Source: Chitinophaga polysaccharea (lineage in GTDB: Bacteria; Bacteroidota; Bacteroidia; Chitinophagales; Chitinophagaceae). Taken from it: a DNA stretch of 64,000 nucleotides. The position numbers were made by a program, and so were the translations under genes. The stretch is from the NCBI RefSeq assembly GCF_902150045.1, contig NZ_CABFVU010000001.1:1-64000 (forward strand). The letters are read 5' to 3'. The notes beneath the pieces were generated by a model, which saw nothing but the letters and a program-made list of their open reading frames with translations, was not told the DNA's origin and ran no database searches. The first letter of the stretch is position 1; the number at the start of each line of letters is the position of its first letter. Below are positions 26,937 to 36,372 of the stretch, in pieces.

Positions 26937-27521
26937 CTATGCAGGTTGGTTTGCCTGCTTACTGTTAATCCACGCCTCTACGGTTGTTACCTCTGCCTGT
27001 TGGGGGAAAATCTTCTCCATCAGGAAAGTATGTACTTCCGGATCACGGTCCAGGCAGGCATCAGAAAGCACAGTAAGCTGGAAATCCTTATCAGCCGCCT
27101 CCCGCAGGGTTGAAAGGACCACACCGCTGGTAACCACGCCCGACAATACCAGGTGATGAATGTTCATGCCCCGCAGCAATACCTCCAGGTCGCTGCCTGT
27201 GAACGCACTGTACCGGCGCTTTACAACCACTGCCTCATTTTCTGCAGGGGCCAGCTGCGGCTCAATTTTCATCCACTGTTCCATATCCTGTTCCCGCAGG
27301 AATGCCGCCCTGGCACTAAAGGTTTTATTACGCGAACTGATTTCCGGCACACCTTTACGAAAACCTACTACCACGTAAATAACCGGCACCCCATTGTTCC
27401 GCGCACCACTGATCGCTTTTGCGGTTCTTTCTATTAAAGGGCCACCCTGTGGCAATCCCTTCAGCATCTGCTCCTGCATATCCATCACCAGGAGCGCTGT
27501 GTTTGTGCGTTGCTCTTCCAT
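26937..27521 (-). CDS. Isochorismatase-fold hydrolase without the usual Cys
   Basis: 194 residues. ALLVMDMQEQ carries the catalytic Asp, VVKRRYSAF the Lys, and LVLSGVVTSGVVLSTLREA the nucleophile loop. In cysteine hydrolases of this fold the loop contains a Cys; here the position reads Val. True isochorismatases also work without Cys, so the enzyme may be isochorismatase-like or inactive. Substrate unknown. Confidence 0.8.
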   Translation of the reverse strand: MEEQRTNTALLVMDMQEQMLKGLPQGGPLIERTAKAISGARNNGVPVIYVVVGFRKGVPEISSRNKTFSARAAFLREQDMEQWMKIEPQLAPAENEAVVVKRRYSAFTGSDLEVLLRGMNIHHLVLSGVVTSGVVLSTLREAADKDFQLTVLSDACLDRDPEVHTFLMEKIFPQQAEVTTVEAWINSKQANQPA

Positions 27522-27626
27522 CGTTTTATATTTATTATTTCCCCGATAATTAATTCCGGTTGTTTGATAACTGCCGTTTCATAAACCACCAGCACCCTCA
27601 TAAAATATCCTAAAATCAATGTGTGA

Positions 27627-27779
27627 TTGCGTTACTCCCTTTCTCTCAAAATCATTTTGCTGCTAACATCACTTAGTCAGAACGAAAAAAAACACGACAT
27701 TGTTGTGAAACTTAACGGGGATCAATTGGTGACGGCTCTATCCGTTTTAGATACAGTTTACATCAGCATCCGCACATGA
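27627..27779 (+). pseudogene. Fragment or tiny exported peptide gene
   Basis: Within the 347-base gap 27522-27868 one frame reads a signal peptide (RYSLSLKIILLLTSLSQN) followed by KKHDIVVKLNGDQLVTALSVLDT and a stop. The first codon would be TTG. The mature start looks like the D-x-I-x-x-K-x-G-x-x beta strand that opens many Bacteroidota exported proteins, cut short. Either a truncated gene or a 50-residue peptide. The rest of the gap shows nothing. Confidence 0.35.
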
Positions 27780-27868
27780 TAAGTTTTAAACAGTAAATCA
27801 TCTCCCCCTGCAATTTTTTTTCTTCCCCGAATATTCTAATTTACATCCGCCATTTTAAAAAATCTGTT

Positions 27869-28759
27869 ATGTTAAAATTTTGTCTGCCACTTCTGGCATT
27901 TGTAATTGTTAGTGCCCGTATCCAAGCCCAAACCGTTTTTTCCAGTGATCCCGACAGCTCCGTTTTTCTTACGAAAGACATTGATAATTTCTGGAAGGCT
28001 TTTGACCTTTTTAAAAAGGATACTACTGTCAATCCCTTTGGCAGTGGCTATATAGATATCGGCAGCGCGGGTGTGAAAGGATTCATCCCCGGCAGGATCA
28101 CGAGCGCCAGCCATCTGTTCGGAGTGGTCAAAAAGCGCCAGGCCGAATATGAAAAAGTACGGGCCACCACCCTGCTGATGAAGGAAAAGGAAAAGCAATG
28201 CAGGAGCGCATTCTATGCGTTAAAATACTGGTATCCGGAGGCTAAATACCCGCCTGTCTATTTCGTAATCGGCGCCTGGAATTCCGGGGGTACATTTAAT
28301 GAAGATGGACTATTTATCGGCGCCGAAAAACAAGCCGACATCAACAACGTTCCATTCATCGTAGCCCATGAGCTGATCCATTTCCAACAGAAGAACTGGC
28401 TGGAACACCCTACCTTATTGGAACAAAGTATTGTGGAAGGCAGCGCCGACTTCCTGGGAGAGCTGATATCCGGCGCAAATATCAACCAGCTTGTAGTTGA
28501 TTACGGGAATAAAAATGAAGACAGGCTATGCAGGGAATTCATAGTAAGAATGGACAGTACCGAGCTCAAAGACTGGTTATATGATGTTTCCAGGAAAGAT
28601 GACCGGCCCCGCGATCTCGGTTATTGGATGGGCTATAAAATTACACAGCAATATTTCATGAAGGCCGCAGATAAAAAACAGGCGGTAAAAGAAATTCTTG
28701 ATATAAAGGATTATAAGACATTCCTCGCCAAAAGCGGCTACCTGGAAAAATATATGTAA
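27869..28759 (+). CDS. DUF2268-type zinc metalloprotease, exported
   Basis: 296 residues with a signal peptide (cleavage near IQAQ). The zinc-binding helix is AHELIHFQQ at about residues 168-176; downstream EGSADFLGEL gives the likely third ligand Glu. The C-terminal part has YWMGYKITQQYF. This fits the DUF2268 predicted Zn-dependent proteases. Expected in the periplasm or outside; the substrate is unknown. Confidence 0.75.
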   Translation: MLKFCLPLLAFVIVSARIQAQTVFSSDPDSSVFLTKDIDNFWKAFDLFKKDTTVNPFGSGYIDIGSAGVKGFIPGRITSASHLFGVVKKRQAEYEKVRATTLLMKEKEKQCRSAFYALKYWYPEAKYPPVYFVIGAWNSGGTFNEDGLFIGAEKQADINNVPFIVAHELIHFQQKNWLEHPTLLEQSIVEGSADFLGELISGANINQLVVDYGNKNEDRLCREFIVRMDSTELKDWLYDVSRKDDRPRDLGYWMGYKITQQYFMKAADKKQAVKEILDIKDYKTFLAKSGYLEKYM

Positions 28760-28766
28760 TAAGGAT

Positions 28767-28788
28767 CCGGGCCGCGCCTGCGGCCCGG
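28767..28788. terminator. GC-rich hairpin after the protease gene
   Basis: CCGGGCCGC (28767-28775), loop GCCT, GCGGCCCGG (28780-28788): a perfect 9-bp stem 8 nt after the stop codon. No T tract follows, so it may be a Rho-assisted or RNA-stabilising hairpin rather than a classical terminator. Confidence 0.4.
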
Positions 28789-28907
28789 GCTGCAAACATA
28801 CCTGAAATCAGCTACCAATATACGTTTCCGCACCTCAAAGTCTACTATTACAAGTAGCAAAAAAGGGAGTAAATAAGACTAACTTAAATAACCTAAATTC
28901 TTCAACC

Positions 28908-29828
28908 ATGTCTACCTCTACTCCCCTCGCCTGGCTTGCCGGCGCTATGCTGCTTTTTTCCTGTAATAAAGATCATACATCGCCCGGTGGCACTGAACCC
29001 AAAAGCGGCGCAGAAACCGCATTCCCCGTTACATTTGATGCGGGTGGTTTTACACAGCAACTGGATAGCTTTGGAAGAAAAGCGGATGCAACGTTGTTTG
29101 CAAAAGACTCGTTGGATGGTCATGTAAAATACCTCTATTACAAAGTATACGGCACAGGTGCGCAGGCAGACCTGCGGCACGTGATCGTACAACAGGTGGG
29201 AACTCCTTCTTTTGGTATTATCAGGGATACATTACCACCAGGCAACTATAAATTCACATTGCTGGCCACCGGGGATGAATACCGCCCCAACATTACCAAT
29301 GCGGGTTTCAAATATCCCGGCAGCGATGCTTTCAGTACCCACTTTGAGATGGTCGTTAACGGACCGGCCAACGCCAAAGTATCGCTGGACAGGATTGTAG
29401 CGCGATTGCAATTCATTATCCAGGATCCCCTGCCCGCGGATGCCGCATGGATGGATATACGGTTTGGAGGTATCCCGAGAGTATTCAATTTCCCCACAGG
29501 GCAAGTGAGCAACCCTGCTAACGGAGACGCCTATTCGAACTACACCGGATACAAGTTCCAGATACCAACATACAACCAGGGCAAACCGGGCTTTAAAACA
29601 CAGGCTTATTTTCCTTTACAAGGCAGCTACACGGTTCCGTCTATTACTGTCATGTGCTGGGGTGCTAATGGCAACCTGCTGGCCAGCAAAGTGATCAATG
29701 ATGTAAAGTTTGAAACCAATAAACGCACTGTATTGAAAGGCAATCTTTTCCCACCTGCTTCCAGCGGAATTGAAGTGGACCTTAACGACACCAAGTGGAA
29801 ACCAGACAGTATAGCTGTATTCTATTGA
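28908..29828 (+). CDS. Lipoprotein, FimB/Mfa2-like
   Basis: 306 residues. Lipobox AMLLFSC at residues 13-19, then two beta domains. FGRKADATLFAKDS, RDTLPPGNYKFTLLATGD and VSLDRIVARLQFIIQD resemble the Mfa2/FimB fimbrial-anchor and fimbrillin-associated lipoproteins of Bacteroidota. No fimbrillin gene is adjacent. The assignment is by pattern only; a generic cell-surface lipoprotein is the safe reading. Confidence 0.5.
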   Translation: MSTSTPLAWLAGAMLLFSCNKDHTSPGGTEPKSGAETAFPVTFDAGGFTQQLDSFGRKADATLFAKDSLDGHVKYLYYKVYGTGAQADLRHVIVQQVGTPSFGIIRDTLPPGNYKFTLLATGDEYRPNITNAGFKYPGSDAFSTHFEMVVNGPANAKVSLDRIVARLQFIIQDPLPADAAWMDIRFGGIPRVFNFPTGQVSNPANGDAYSNYTGYKFQIPTYNQGKPGFKTQAYFPLQGSYTVPSITVMCWGANGNLLASKVINDVKFETNKRTVLKGNLFPPASSGIEVDLNDTKWKPDSIAVFY

Positions 29829-29849
29829 ATACAGCTATGCCCTTGCAGG

Positions 29850-30764
29850 TTAGTTAAAAGATTGCCTGAATTCCAATGGCGACTGGTTGGTTTTCGTTTT
29901 AAACAACCGGCTGAGCGACTGCGGATGTTCAAAACCCAGCTCGTAAGCGATTTCAGCAACCGATAATCCGGAAGTAGATAATTTCTCTTTCGCTTTTTCG
30001 ATAAGTTTGTTATGAATGTGCTGCTGCGTACTTTGCCCCGTATAGGAACGCAGCATATCGCTTAAGTAACTTGCGGATATATTCAATTGCTCCGAAAGGT
30101 ACTGTACAGTTGGAATTCCCTGCAATGACGGTTTCCCGGTATTGAAATAATCTTCCAGCACTTCTTCCATTTTTTGCAACACACTGCTGTTTGCAGCTTT
30201 TCTTGTGATAAACTGGCGCTTATAAAAACGGTTGCTGTAATTCAACAGCAATTCGATCTGCGAAATAATCACATCCTGGCTGAAATCATCTATCCGGCTG
30301 TTTAATTCCTCATCCATAATGGAGAAAATTGCCATAATAGTTGCCTTTTCCTTTTCCGACAAATACAATGCTTCATTGGCGGCGTATGAAAAGAAACCAT
30401 ATTCCTTTATTTTCTTTGCCAGAGGATAAGATAAAAAGAAATCAGGGTGTATAAGCAGTATATAACCTGAATGCGCCGAGCTGTCAGGAGATTCAAATAG
30501 TTGGTTCGGTGCGGTGAATACTAATCCTCCTTCGCCAAAGTCGTAGTAGTTTTGCCCATATCTGGCTTTCCCGCAAACCTGCATCTTATAGGCAATCTTA
30601 TAAAAATTGAGCACAATTGAAGGAGGAAATTCACTGGCGTCAAACTTCATATTTCTGATGTCAATAAAACTTATCAAAGGGTGTAAGGGCATTTGCAGCC
30701 CAAACACCCGGTGAAAGTCGGATAATGATTCAAATTTATAAAGTGTATTCTCTTCCCTTTTCAT
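29850..30764 (-). CDS. AraC-family transcriptional regulator
   Basis: 304 residues. An N-terminal cupin-like sensor region is followed by a C-terminal HTH pair (VQYLSEQLNISASYLSDMLRSYTG and LSVAEIAYELGFEHPQSLSRLFKTKTN). In Bacteroidota this type is commonly next to short-chain dehydrogenases. Here the next gene upstream is an SDR pseudogene followed by an NmrA-like protein, so its original target may be partly lost. Confidence 0.85.
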   Translation of the reverse strand: MKREENTLYKFESLSDFHRVFGLQMPLHPLISFIDIRNMKFDASEFPPSIVLNFYKIAYKMQVCGKARYGQNYYDFGEGGLVFTAPNQLFESPDSSAHSGYILLIHPDFFLSYPLAKKIKEYGFFSYAANEALYLSEKEKATIMAIFSIMDEELNSRIDDFSQDVIISQIELLLNYSNRFYKRQFITRKAANSSVLQKMEEVLEDYFNTGKPSLQGIPTVQYLSEQLNISASYLSDMLRSYTGQSTQQHIHNKLIEKAKEKLSTSGLSVAEIAYELGFEHPQSLSRLFKTKTNQSPLEFRQSFN

Positions 30765-30796
30765 AATGTAAATTTACAAAATAGATCTGTCATGTT

Positions 30797-31233
30797 TTAC
30801 CAGGGTGTTTCACCGGTTTCGGGGTTATGCTTCTCACTGATGAATTTTCCGGTAGGGCCGTCGCTATCGATCATTGCGTATTTGGCAATGCGGCCCCACC
30901 TTCCTGTACAGTACCCGTTCCCCGGTAATTATTAAAGTCAGTGGCAAAAAAACCGGGACACACGGCATTCACTTTAAATGGCGTATCGCGCAATTCGTAG
31001 GCCAGGTTGATGGTATACATATTAAGCGCCGCTTTGGAGGAGTTGTAGAGCACTGCCTTGTGACTATAATATTTCCAGGTAGGATCACAGTGCAGGGTGA
31101 GCGAGCATCACAGCCACCCGGCCATTCTCCATACTACGGTTAACTATGTAAACGTAATATCCCTCTTGCAGTAACCGGCGGCAGTTTCAAAACCAATACC
31201 TTTATTAGCTCCTGTAACTAATGCTCTTTTCAT
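30797..31233 (-). pseudogene. Short-chain dehydrogenase, broken by deletion and frameshifts
   Basis: On the minus strand MKRALVTGANKGIGFETA starts at 31233. It shifts frame into RLLQEGYYVYIVNRSMENGR, then jumps to PTWKYYSHKAVLYNSSKAALN (the YxxxK region is altered to YNSSK), losing roughly 100 residues including the NNAG region. It continues to VNAVCPGFFATDFNNYRGT and shifts again before IAKYAMIDSDGPTGKF...TPW and the stop at 30797. At least two frameshifts and one internal deletion; clearly dead. Confidence 0.8.
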
Positions 31234-31245
31234 TTGTGTTGGTTT

Positions 31246-32148
31246 TTACTGATGATAGATGAGCGCAAATTCTTTTGCAAAATCCACCAGTTTCACTTTA
31301 CCCATAACAGGCCTGTTTTGGTAGTAATCATCGTATAGGCTGCCGCTTCCCTGTGCGGCCTGCATTTCCACCAACCCTTTCGCAATCCATTCATTCATCC
31401 CTGCCGCCAGCATATGATCCAGCATCTGTTCCCCTGGGATAACCAGCCATTTCAGATCCGGCTTTCCAATAGCCTCTCCTATAATTTTAGCCACTTCGTT
31501 GGGGGATACTTCTTCGCTTGCCAGATAGTGGATGGTTCTTCCGCTAAAGGGCTTTTCCATTTCTGCTGCAACAGCAGCTGCAATATCCAGGGGCGAAACC
31601 CAGGGCTCTTTCTGATCACCGCCATAACTTTGTATAATGGCTCCCTGATTTCTGATGGTTTCCATATACCTGAATATATTGGTGTAAAAGCTAACCGGCC
31701 TCATGAACTTTATGGCAACATCACCAGGTAATTGTTTAAGGATATTTTCCACGGTATTGTGAAGAAAAAGACTGCCGGTCCCCTTGTTGGTGTGGGCGCC
31801 AATACTGCTCAGATGTACAATGCGTTTTACCCCTGATTGCTCCACAGCCTGTTTGTAATTATTCCCGATGCTATTGAACGCCCCTATAAAATCTGCATCC
31901 TTATCGAATATACTGGCCATGCCTTCCCACGACTCCATCAGGTAAACAATATCTGCTCCCTTAAAGGTGGCCGCTAAAAAATCTGCGTCCTGCATAGTGC
32001 CTATGGCGGCTTTGGCACCGATGGCTTCAATTTCTTTTTTCCTTTCTTCTTTCCTGCTGATAACGGTTACGGTGTGTCCTTTCTGTACCAGCTCCTGTGT
32101 TAAAGGCTTTCCTATGTTCCCTAAAGAACCTGTAATAACGATATTCAT
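31246..32148 (-). CDS. NmrA-like NAD(P)-binding protein
   Basis: 300 residues. An extended Rossmann fold with ITGSLGNIGKPL (glycine motif, residues 5-16) and VISRKEERKK, then a KFMRPVSFYTNIF segment typical of the NmrA/HSCARG group. It lacks the YxxxK SDR site, so it is probably a redox sensor or atypical reductase. It starts 12 nt from the SDR pseudogene on the same strand. Confidence 0.8.
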   Translation of the reverse strand: MNIVITGSLGNIGKPLTQELVQKGHTVTVISRKEERKKEIEAIGAKAAIGTMQDADFLAATFKGADIVYLMESWEGMASIFDKDADFIGAFNSIGNNYKQAVEQSGVKRIVHLSSIGAHTNKGTGSLFLHNTVENILKQLPGDVAIKFMRPVSFYTNIFRYMETIRNQGAIIQSYGGDQKEPWVSPLDIAAAVAAEMEKPFSGRTIHYLASEEVSPNEVAKIIGEAIGKPDLKWLVIPGEQMLDHMLAAGMNEWIAKGLVEMQAAQGSGSLYDDYYQNRPVMGKVKLVDFAKEFALIYHQ

Positions 32149-32288
32149 TTTATTCCTGCTTTTGTTATTGCAAAGGTGAGCAAAGGGCAGAAAGCGGGTG
32201 TAACCTGATCGGGGAATTACTTAACCTAAATGAGTATATCAGCTGCCGGGGTAACAAAAAGGCGCCGCCTACAGATACAGTAATGGAA

Positions 32289-32319
32289 AATCCCATATGC
32301 CGCGCGGGCATATGGGATT
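32289..32319. terminator. Strong hairpin after the GH16-like gene
   Basis: AATCCCATATGCC (32289-32301), loop GCGCG, GGCATATGGGATT (32307-32319): a perfect 13-bp stem. Read on the minus strand it is followed by TTTTCC and lies 14 nt after the stop of the GH16-like gene, so it terminates that operon. Confidence 0.75.
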
Positions 32320-32332
32320 CATCTTTTTAATG

Positions 32333-33175
32333 TCAGGATACCCTGTTACGTCCTACATAAATATTCTTTGCATTATAATAGGTATCTCCTGAGGGGCCAT
32401 TGCTGCCACTGGCTCCTTCCATTTGCAGGTTAATGATAATATACATGGGCTTGCCCACAAAATTAGCCGTGTGCATGCCTTTCCATACACCATCTATATA
32501 ATAATGAATATTCACATCGGTAGCGCTCACTTTGGTGATCCACGCGCGGTAAGTGTGCCAGCTGCCGGGAGATGAAACATTGGTTAAAATACTGGATACA
32601 TCCTGCCAGGTCCTGAAAGTATTCTGCCAGTTGGTACTGTTTCCCTTAAATTCCAGTATATCACTTTCCGGCGGCCAGCTGTTCACACCGGTAAGCCAGA
32701 ATGCAGGCCAGGAACCGGCTACAGAAGGCGCCTGGAAATCGCCCTCTACCTCCCAGTCGGGGAACTGGTCGTTTACCAGTACCTGCGCCTTGGCATGTAC
32801 TGCCCCACTGTGGTAATGAATAGGCAAATAAGGATCACTGCTGCTGTTCCCTTCATTCCAGTTGATACGTGCCGCCTTAAGCGTAAGAACACCTGCATTC
32901 AGATAAATATGGTTGTGATCTGAGGTGCTCCCGTACATACGTGCGGTACCGTTATGATCGGAACCCCACGGATACAGGTAGTTCCAGGCTGCTTCAAACG
33001 CGGAATAGCTGGCAAACGAACTGTTATCAATCACCGTTTCCCAGGTAACGGTTGCTGCAACCGCAGATTTCTTTTCCTGTGTGATGGGCTGAAGATCTGC
33101 GGTAGCAGATTGTTTACTGCAGGAAAGGGCCGCTGCGCAGGTGAGCGCCAATAGGATTTTCATACTTGTGTTCAT
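32333..33175 (-). CDS. GH16-like lipoprotein (laminarinase/agarase fold)
   Basis: 280 residues with lipobox AAALSC. The jelly-roll has the GH16-like catalytic strand ESDILEF (E-x-D-x-x-E form, about residue 168), WPAFWLTG before it and WHTYRAWI after it. This supports a beta-glycan endo-hydrolase exposed on the outer membrane. Some non-catalytic GH16-like proteins keep the fold, but both Glu residues are present here. It is the last gene of the decayed PUL. Confidence 0.75.
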   Translation of the reverse strand: MNTSMKILLALTCAAALSCSKQSATADLQPITQEKKSAVAATVTWETVIDNSSFASYSAFEAAWNYLYPWGSDHNGTARMYGSTSDHNHIYLNAGVLTLKAARINWNEGNSSSDPYLPIHYHSGAVHAKAQVLVNDQFPDWEVEGDFQAPSVAGSWPAFWLTGVNSWPPESDILEFKGNSTNWQNTFRTWQDVSSILTNVSSPGSWHTYRAWITKVSATDVNIHYYIDGVWKGMHTANFVGKPMYIIINLQMEGASGSNGPSGDTYYNAKNIYVGRNRVS

Positions 33176-33222
33176 AAATGGAATTTTTATAGTGAAAAAT
33201 AAAATGCGTTTATCTCACCCTC

Positions 33223-34647
33223 CTATTTCCCATCTACTCCTATATTCTGATATGCCGGTAAAGGGTTCCCATACAGGTCTGTGGCAATGCTATCCGGTAA
33301 CGCAATGCCTTTCTGCAAAGCCGGCGAGCCCTGTTGCAACCGGAATGCTTTCAGCGCTTCCATTCCTTGCATACCGGGCAACGGCGTGGCATGGAACTGC
33401 GGATCTTTTGTAACTGCGGCCTTATCTGCCGGGCGATTAAGATGCGTACCGAAATAAAGGTTATTGCTGTAAAAATTACGTTTGCTTTGATTCATCACAT
33501 AATCTGCAGTGCTTTTTGTGTAGAAGATATTGTTGGCAAAATAAGTACTGTCGGCGTAGCCAAACCAGTTACCCATTTCCACCAGTGTGCTATCCATTTT
33601 AATATCTCTTTCCGGCAGGTAAATAACATTATTATAAATGCGGGTATTCACTACGGGACCGGTTATATGAAAAACCGGTGCAAAACCGGCATGCTTGCCG
33701 GTGGTACGTAAACCATCATTCACGCTTACGTTATACCGCACAATGGTGCCTTTGTTGCTGCAGCTCTGCGGGGCGTGGGCGCTGCCATCGTCGCATACCA
33801 GCAAAAAGCCGCCATCGTTATCATGACTGTAATTATACTGGATCACGGTATTGTTGCAGTTCCAGTCGGAATCGAAACCCTGACCATCCCAGGGGGCTTT
33901 ATGATCGCTTACCTCGTTGTATTGAATAAGCGCATTATCACAGCTCCAGGGCCATATCCCCGCGGCAGATTCGCTGTCGGGCAACAGGCGCGGGCAATCG
34001 CGCATGGTGTTATGCTCTACCAGCACACCGTTGCAGCCGGTAGGCACAATGCCATCGCCGGGCACTCCTTCTATCAGGTTGCCACGGATCACTACATGTT
34101 CATTGGGGAACCAGTCGGCCCTGGACCAGTTGCCGTTCACCAGGATGCCATTCCGCTGGCAACGCCTGATGGTACAATCTTCTACCAGGATACTGTCGAA
34201 CCGGGAACGGGTTTGCCGGCCGCTATTGCTGAAAATAATACCTGCGCCGCCACCGTCTTTTTTTACAAGGCTTCCATTCACATCATGCACATCGAGCTGC
34301 TTCAGGTAAATAGCAGAGGCAGTACCATAGTTGGTTAACTGCACCAGCACGCCTGAGCGATGAGCTCTGGCATCCGAGCCATAATTGGAGATATCCAGGT
34401 TGCGGATCTCCCAGCCTTCTGCGTTCTGTAAATACAGCGCCGCAGGCATAACACCGTTGCCTTGTATGCGGGGCTTGTATCCTTCTCCATATTGATCAAT
34501 GGTGATCAGCTGCTGTGCATGACCACTTCCCCGGGGCTTCAGTTGCCCCTCATAAATACGGCCTGAGCGAAAACGGATCTGATCACCCGGTTCAAAAACC
34601 TGTGCGTTCACCCGTTGTAAACTGCGCCAGGGCTGTTGTTCCGACAA
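33223..34647 (-). CDS. Right-handed beta-helix protein lacking its N-terminus
   Basis: About 474 codons of parallel beta-helix repeats (NGVLVEHNTMRDCPR, ALIQYNEVSDH, TVIQYNYSHDNDGGF, TRIYNNVIYLP), as in polysaccharide lyases and related carbohydrate-active proteins. The frame begins at ANNGLSEQQPWRSLQR, which in intact relatives follows a signal peptide and a YYVSPxGxD strand. Here there is no ATG and no signal; the only start is a TTG at 34647 inside the end of susD. The gene is joined to the truncated susD and probably yields no exported product. Confidence 0.7.
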   Translation of the reverse strand: MSEQQPWRSLQRVNAQVFEPGDQIRFRSGRIYEGQLKPRGSGHAQQLITIDQYGEGYKPRIQGNGVMPAALYLQNAEGWEIRNLDISNYGSDARAHRSGVLVQLTNYGTASAIYLKQLDVHDVNGSLVKKDGGGAGIIFSNSGRQTRSRFDSILVEDCTIRRCQRNGILVNGNWSRADWFPNEHVVIRGNLIEGVPGDGIVPTGCNGVLVEHNTMRDCPRLLPDSESAAGIWPWSCDNALIQYNEVSDHKAPWDGQGFDSDWNCNNTVIQYNYSHDNDGGFLLVCDDGSAHAPQSCSNKGTIVRYNVSVNDGLRTTGKHAGFAPVFHITGPVVNTRIYNNVIYLPERDIKMDSTLVEMGNWFGYADSTYFANNIFYTKSTADYVMNQSKRNFYSNNLYFGTHLNRPADKAAVTKDPQFHATPLPGMQGMEALKAFRLQQGSPALQKGIALPDSIATDLYGNPLPAYQNIGVDGK

Positions 34648-36227
34648 CCCGTTATTGGCGTCTTCTCATACTTAAACGTAGTGGCGTTGGTACGGGTTAT
34701 TTTTACGCCATATACGGGCGAATTAAATAATGCCACACCCAGTTCCCAGCGGCGCACATCCCAATAGCGGTGCTCTTCAAATGCCAGCTCTACTCTCCTT
34801 TCATTGCGTATTTTAGTACGCAATGTGGCGGTATTCCACTGACCTGCCTGCAATAAAGGCATTTTCACTGAAGCGCGGTCCCGCACTTTATTCACCGCCT
34901 GTATAGCAGTTAAGCCAAAGCCCTGCGGATCCTGGTCGGGACCATAGGCTTCGTTCATAGCTTCTGCATAGTTGAGATATATTTCACCCAGGCGGAATAA
35001 TATCCAGGTATGCACACTGGTTTTATTCAGCAATAGATCCAGGTTTTCATCTACATATTTCTTGAGGTAATAGCCTGTTTTGGTGGCGCGGTCTACCCCC
35101 GCTCCATCGCGGCCACCGGTGAAGGCTTTCACCGCGCGGCCTTTCCATTGTGAGTTATTGAGGATCACGGTCATGGCTAAACGTGGATCGCGGTTATCAT
35201 ACGGATGCTGCGCATGATCAGGGTTATTCCAGTTAAAGGCACTGCCATCCGTCATCTCATAGGCATCTACGAGGTTTTGCGTGGGTGTGGTACCACTGCT
35301 TCCGCCATCATAGCCAATAGGATAATTGGCGCGTTCAAAACCATTATTGGCTGCATAGCGGTGGGCAAAAATGATCTCCTTGCTGGTAGTGCTGCGGAAC
35401 AATCCACGGTAGTTACTTTCCAGCTGGTATACATTCAGGTCGATCACTTCTTTGGCCGCTTTTGCCGCTGCTACCCACCGTTCTTTCACATGTCCCTTAT
35501 TATTCAGATCACTTGCATAATAAAGCAGCATCCGGCTTTTCAGTGCCAGCGCAGCTCCTTTGGTGGCTCTGCCCAAATCGTTATCGGCTACTGTTGCGCC
35601 GAGGTGCGCTGCTGCAGAATCGCATTCTGAAACAATGAACTGTACACATTCATCGTAGGAGCTCCGCGAAAGGTTAAGGCTGTCGGATAAGCCCAGTGTT
35701 TTGGTAATAAGCGGCACGCCTCCATAGCGGGTAACCAGGTCAAAATAAAAGTAGGCGCGCAGGAAGCGGTTCTCATAACGCCAGCGCTCCAGGTCGGCCG
35801 TCATATTGCGGTAGGTTTGCTGCGCGGTAGCATCCGGGTTGAGCTTATACATATTGAGGTCCACGTTACCGGATTGTTCCAGGTAAAGATTGGTACGGCG
35901 TATAGCCGCATACGTGGCATTCCAGTTGTCGTCCGGGTTGATGTAGGGATTCCAGCTGCCGTTATTATAACGTTGAATGGCGCTGCCTTCCCAGGTGAAC
36001 TCCGCATCGTCTGTGGCCGCGTCCAGCATGGCATTGTCAAGCCGGTTAAAGCCATCAGGCAGGTAAGCGTAGGTGCCTATAAGGAAATCACGGGTACGGG
36101 CATACGATGAAAATACTTCATCTTTGGTAAGCTCTGTACTGATCTGCCTGTCCAGGAAGTCTTTCTTACAGGAAGCTGAGATGATGGTAACTACTCCTGT
36201 AAAAAATAACCAAAACTTATATTTCAT
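34608..36227 (-). CDS. SusD/RagB-like lipoprotein with lost C-terminus
   Basis: The ATG at 36227 gives a lipoprotein signal (VVTIISASC). The body is typical RagB/SusD (ASCKKDFLDRQISTELTKDEVF, TNLYLEQSG, RFLRAYFYFDLVTRYGGVPL, VRDRASVKMPLL, NERRVELAFEEHRYWDVRRW). It ends TFKYEKTPI followed by eleven residues that are out-of-frame beta-helix gene. Normal SusDs continue for 30-40 residues (PIPxxExxxNP). The end has therefore been replaced by a deletion joint near 34655. It would pair with the SusC reduced to a stump upstream. Confidence 0.8.
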   Translation of the reverse strand: MKYKFWLFFTGVVTIISASCKKDFLDRQISTELTKDEVFSSYARTRDFLIGTYAYLPDGFNRLDNAMLDAATDDAEFTWEGSAIQRYNNGSWNPYINPDDNWNATYAAIRRTNLYLEQSGNVDLNMYKLNPDATAQQTYRNMTADLERWRYENRFLRAYFYFDLVTRYGGVPLITKTLGLSDSLNLSRSSYDECVQFIVSECDSAAAHLGATVADNDLGRATKGAALALKSRMLLYYASDLNNKGHVKERWVAAAKAAKEVIDLNVYQLESNYRGLFRSTTSKEIIFAHRYAANNGFERANYPIGYDGGSSGTTPTQNLVDAYEMTDGSAFNWNNPDHAQHPYDNRDPRLAMTVILNNSQWKGRAVKAFTGGRDGAGVDRATKTGYYLKKYVDENLDLLLNKTSVHTWILFRLGEIYLNYAEAMNEAYGPDQDPQGFGLTAIQAVNKVRDRASVKMPLLQAGQWNTATLRTKIRNERRVELAFEEHRYWDVRRWELGVALFNSPVYGVKITRTNATTFKYEKTPITGCRNNSPGAVYNG

Positions 36228-36256
36228 AAAATTGAAATTTTTTGTTGAGATGATGA

Positions 36257-36372
36257 TCATAATTGCACACGTATACCAGCGTCCACAGAGCGCATAGCAG
36301 GATATCCGCTTAATGTTTCAGGATCTGCAAAATGAATATGATCCAATGAAAATACGTTCACGGGAATTGGGC
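36257..36372 (-). pseudogene. SusC C-terminal stump
   Basis: On the minus strand the frame reads VNVFSLDHIHFADPETLSGYP and ends AGIRVQL plus stop at 36257, the classic SusC tail (DPE...GYP...GxxVxF/L). About 1000 preceding residues are missing. The frame overlaps, in a different register, the end of the HTCS fragment. It lies 29 nt before susD, the normal SusC-SusD spacing. Confidence 0.75.
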
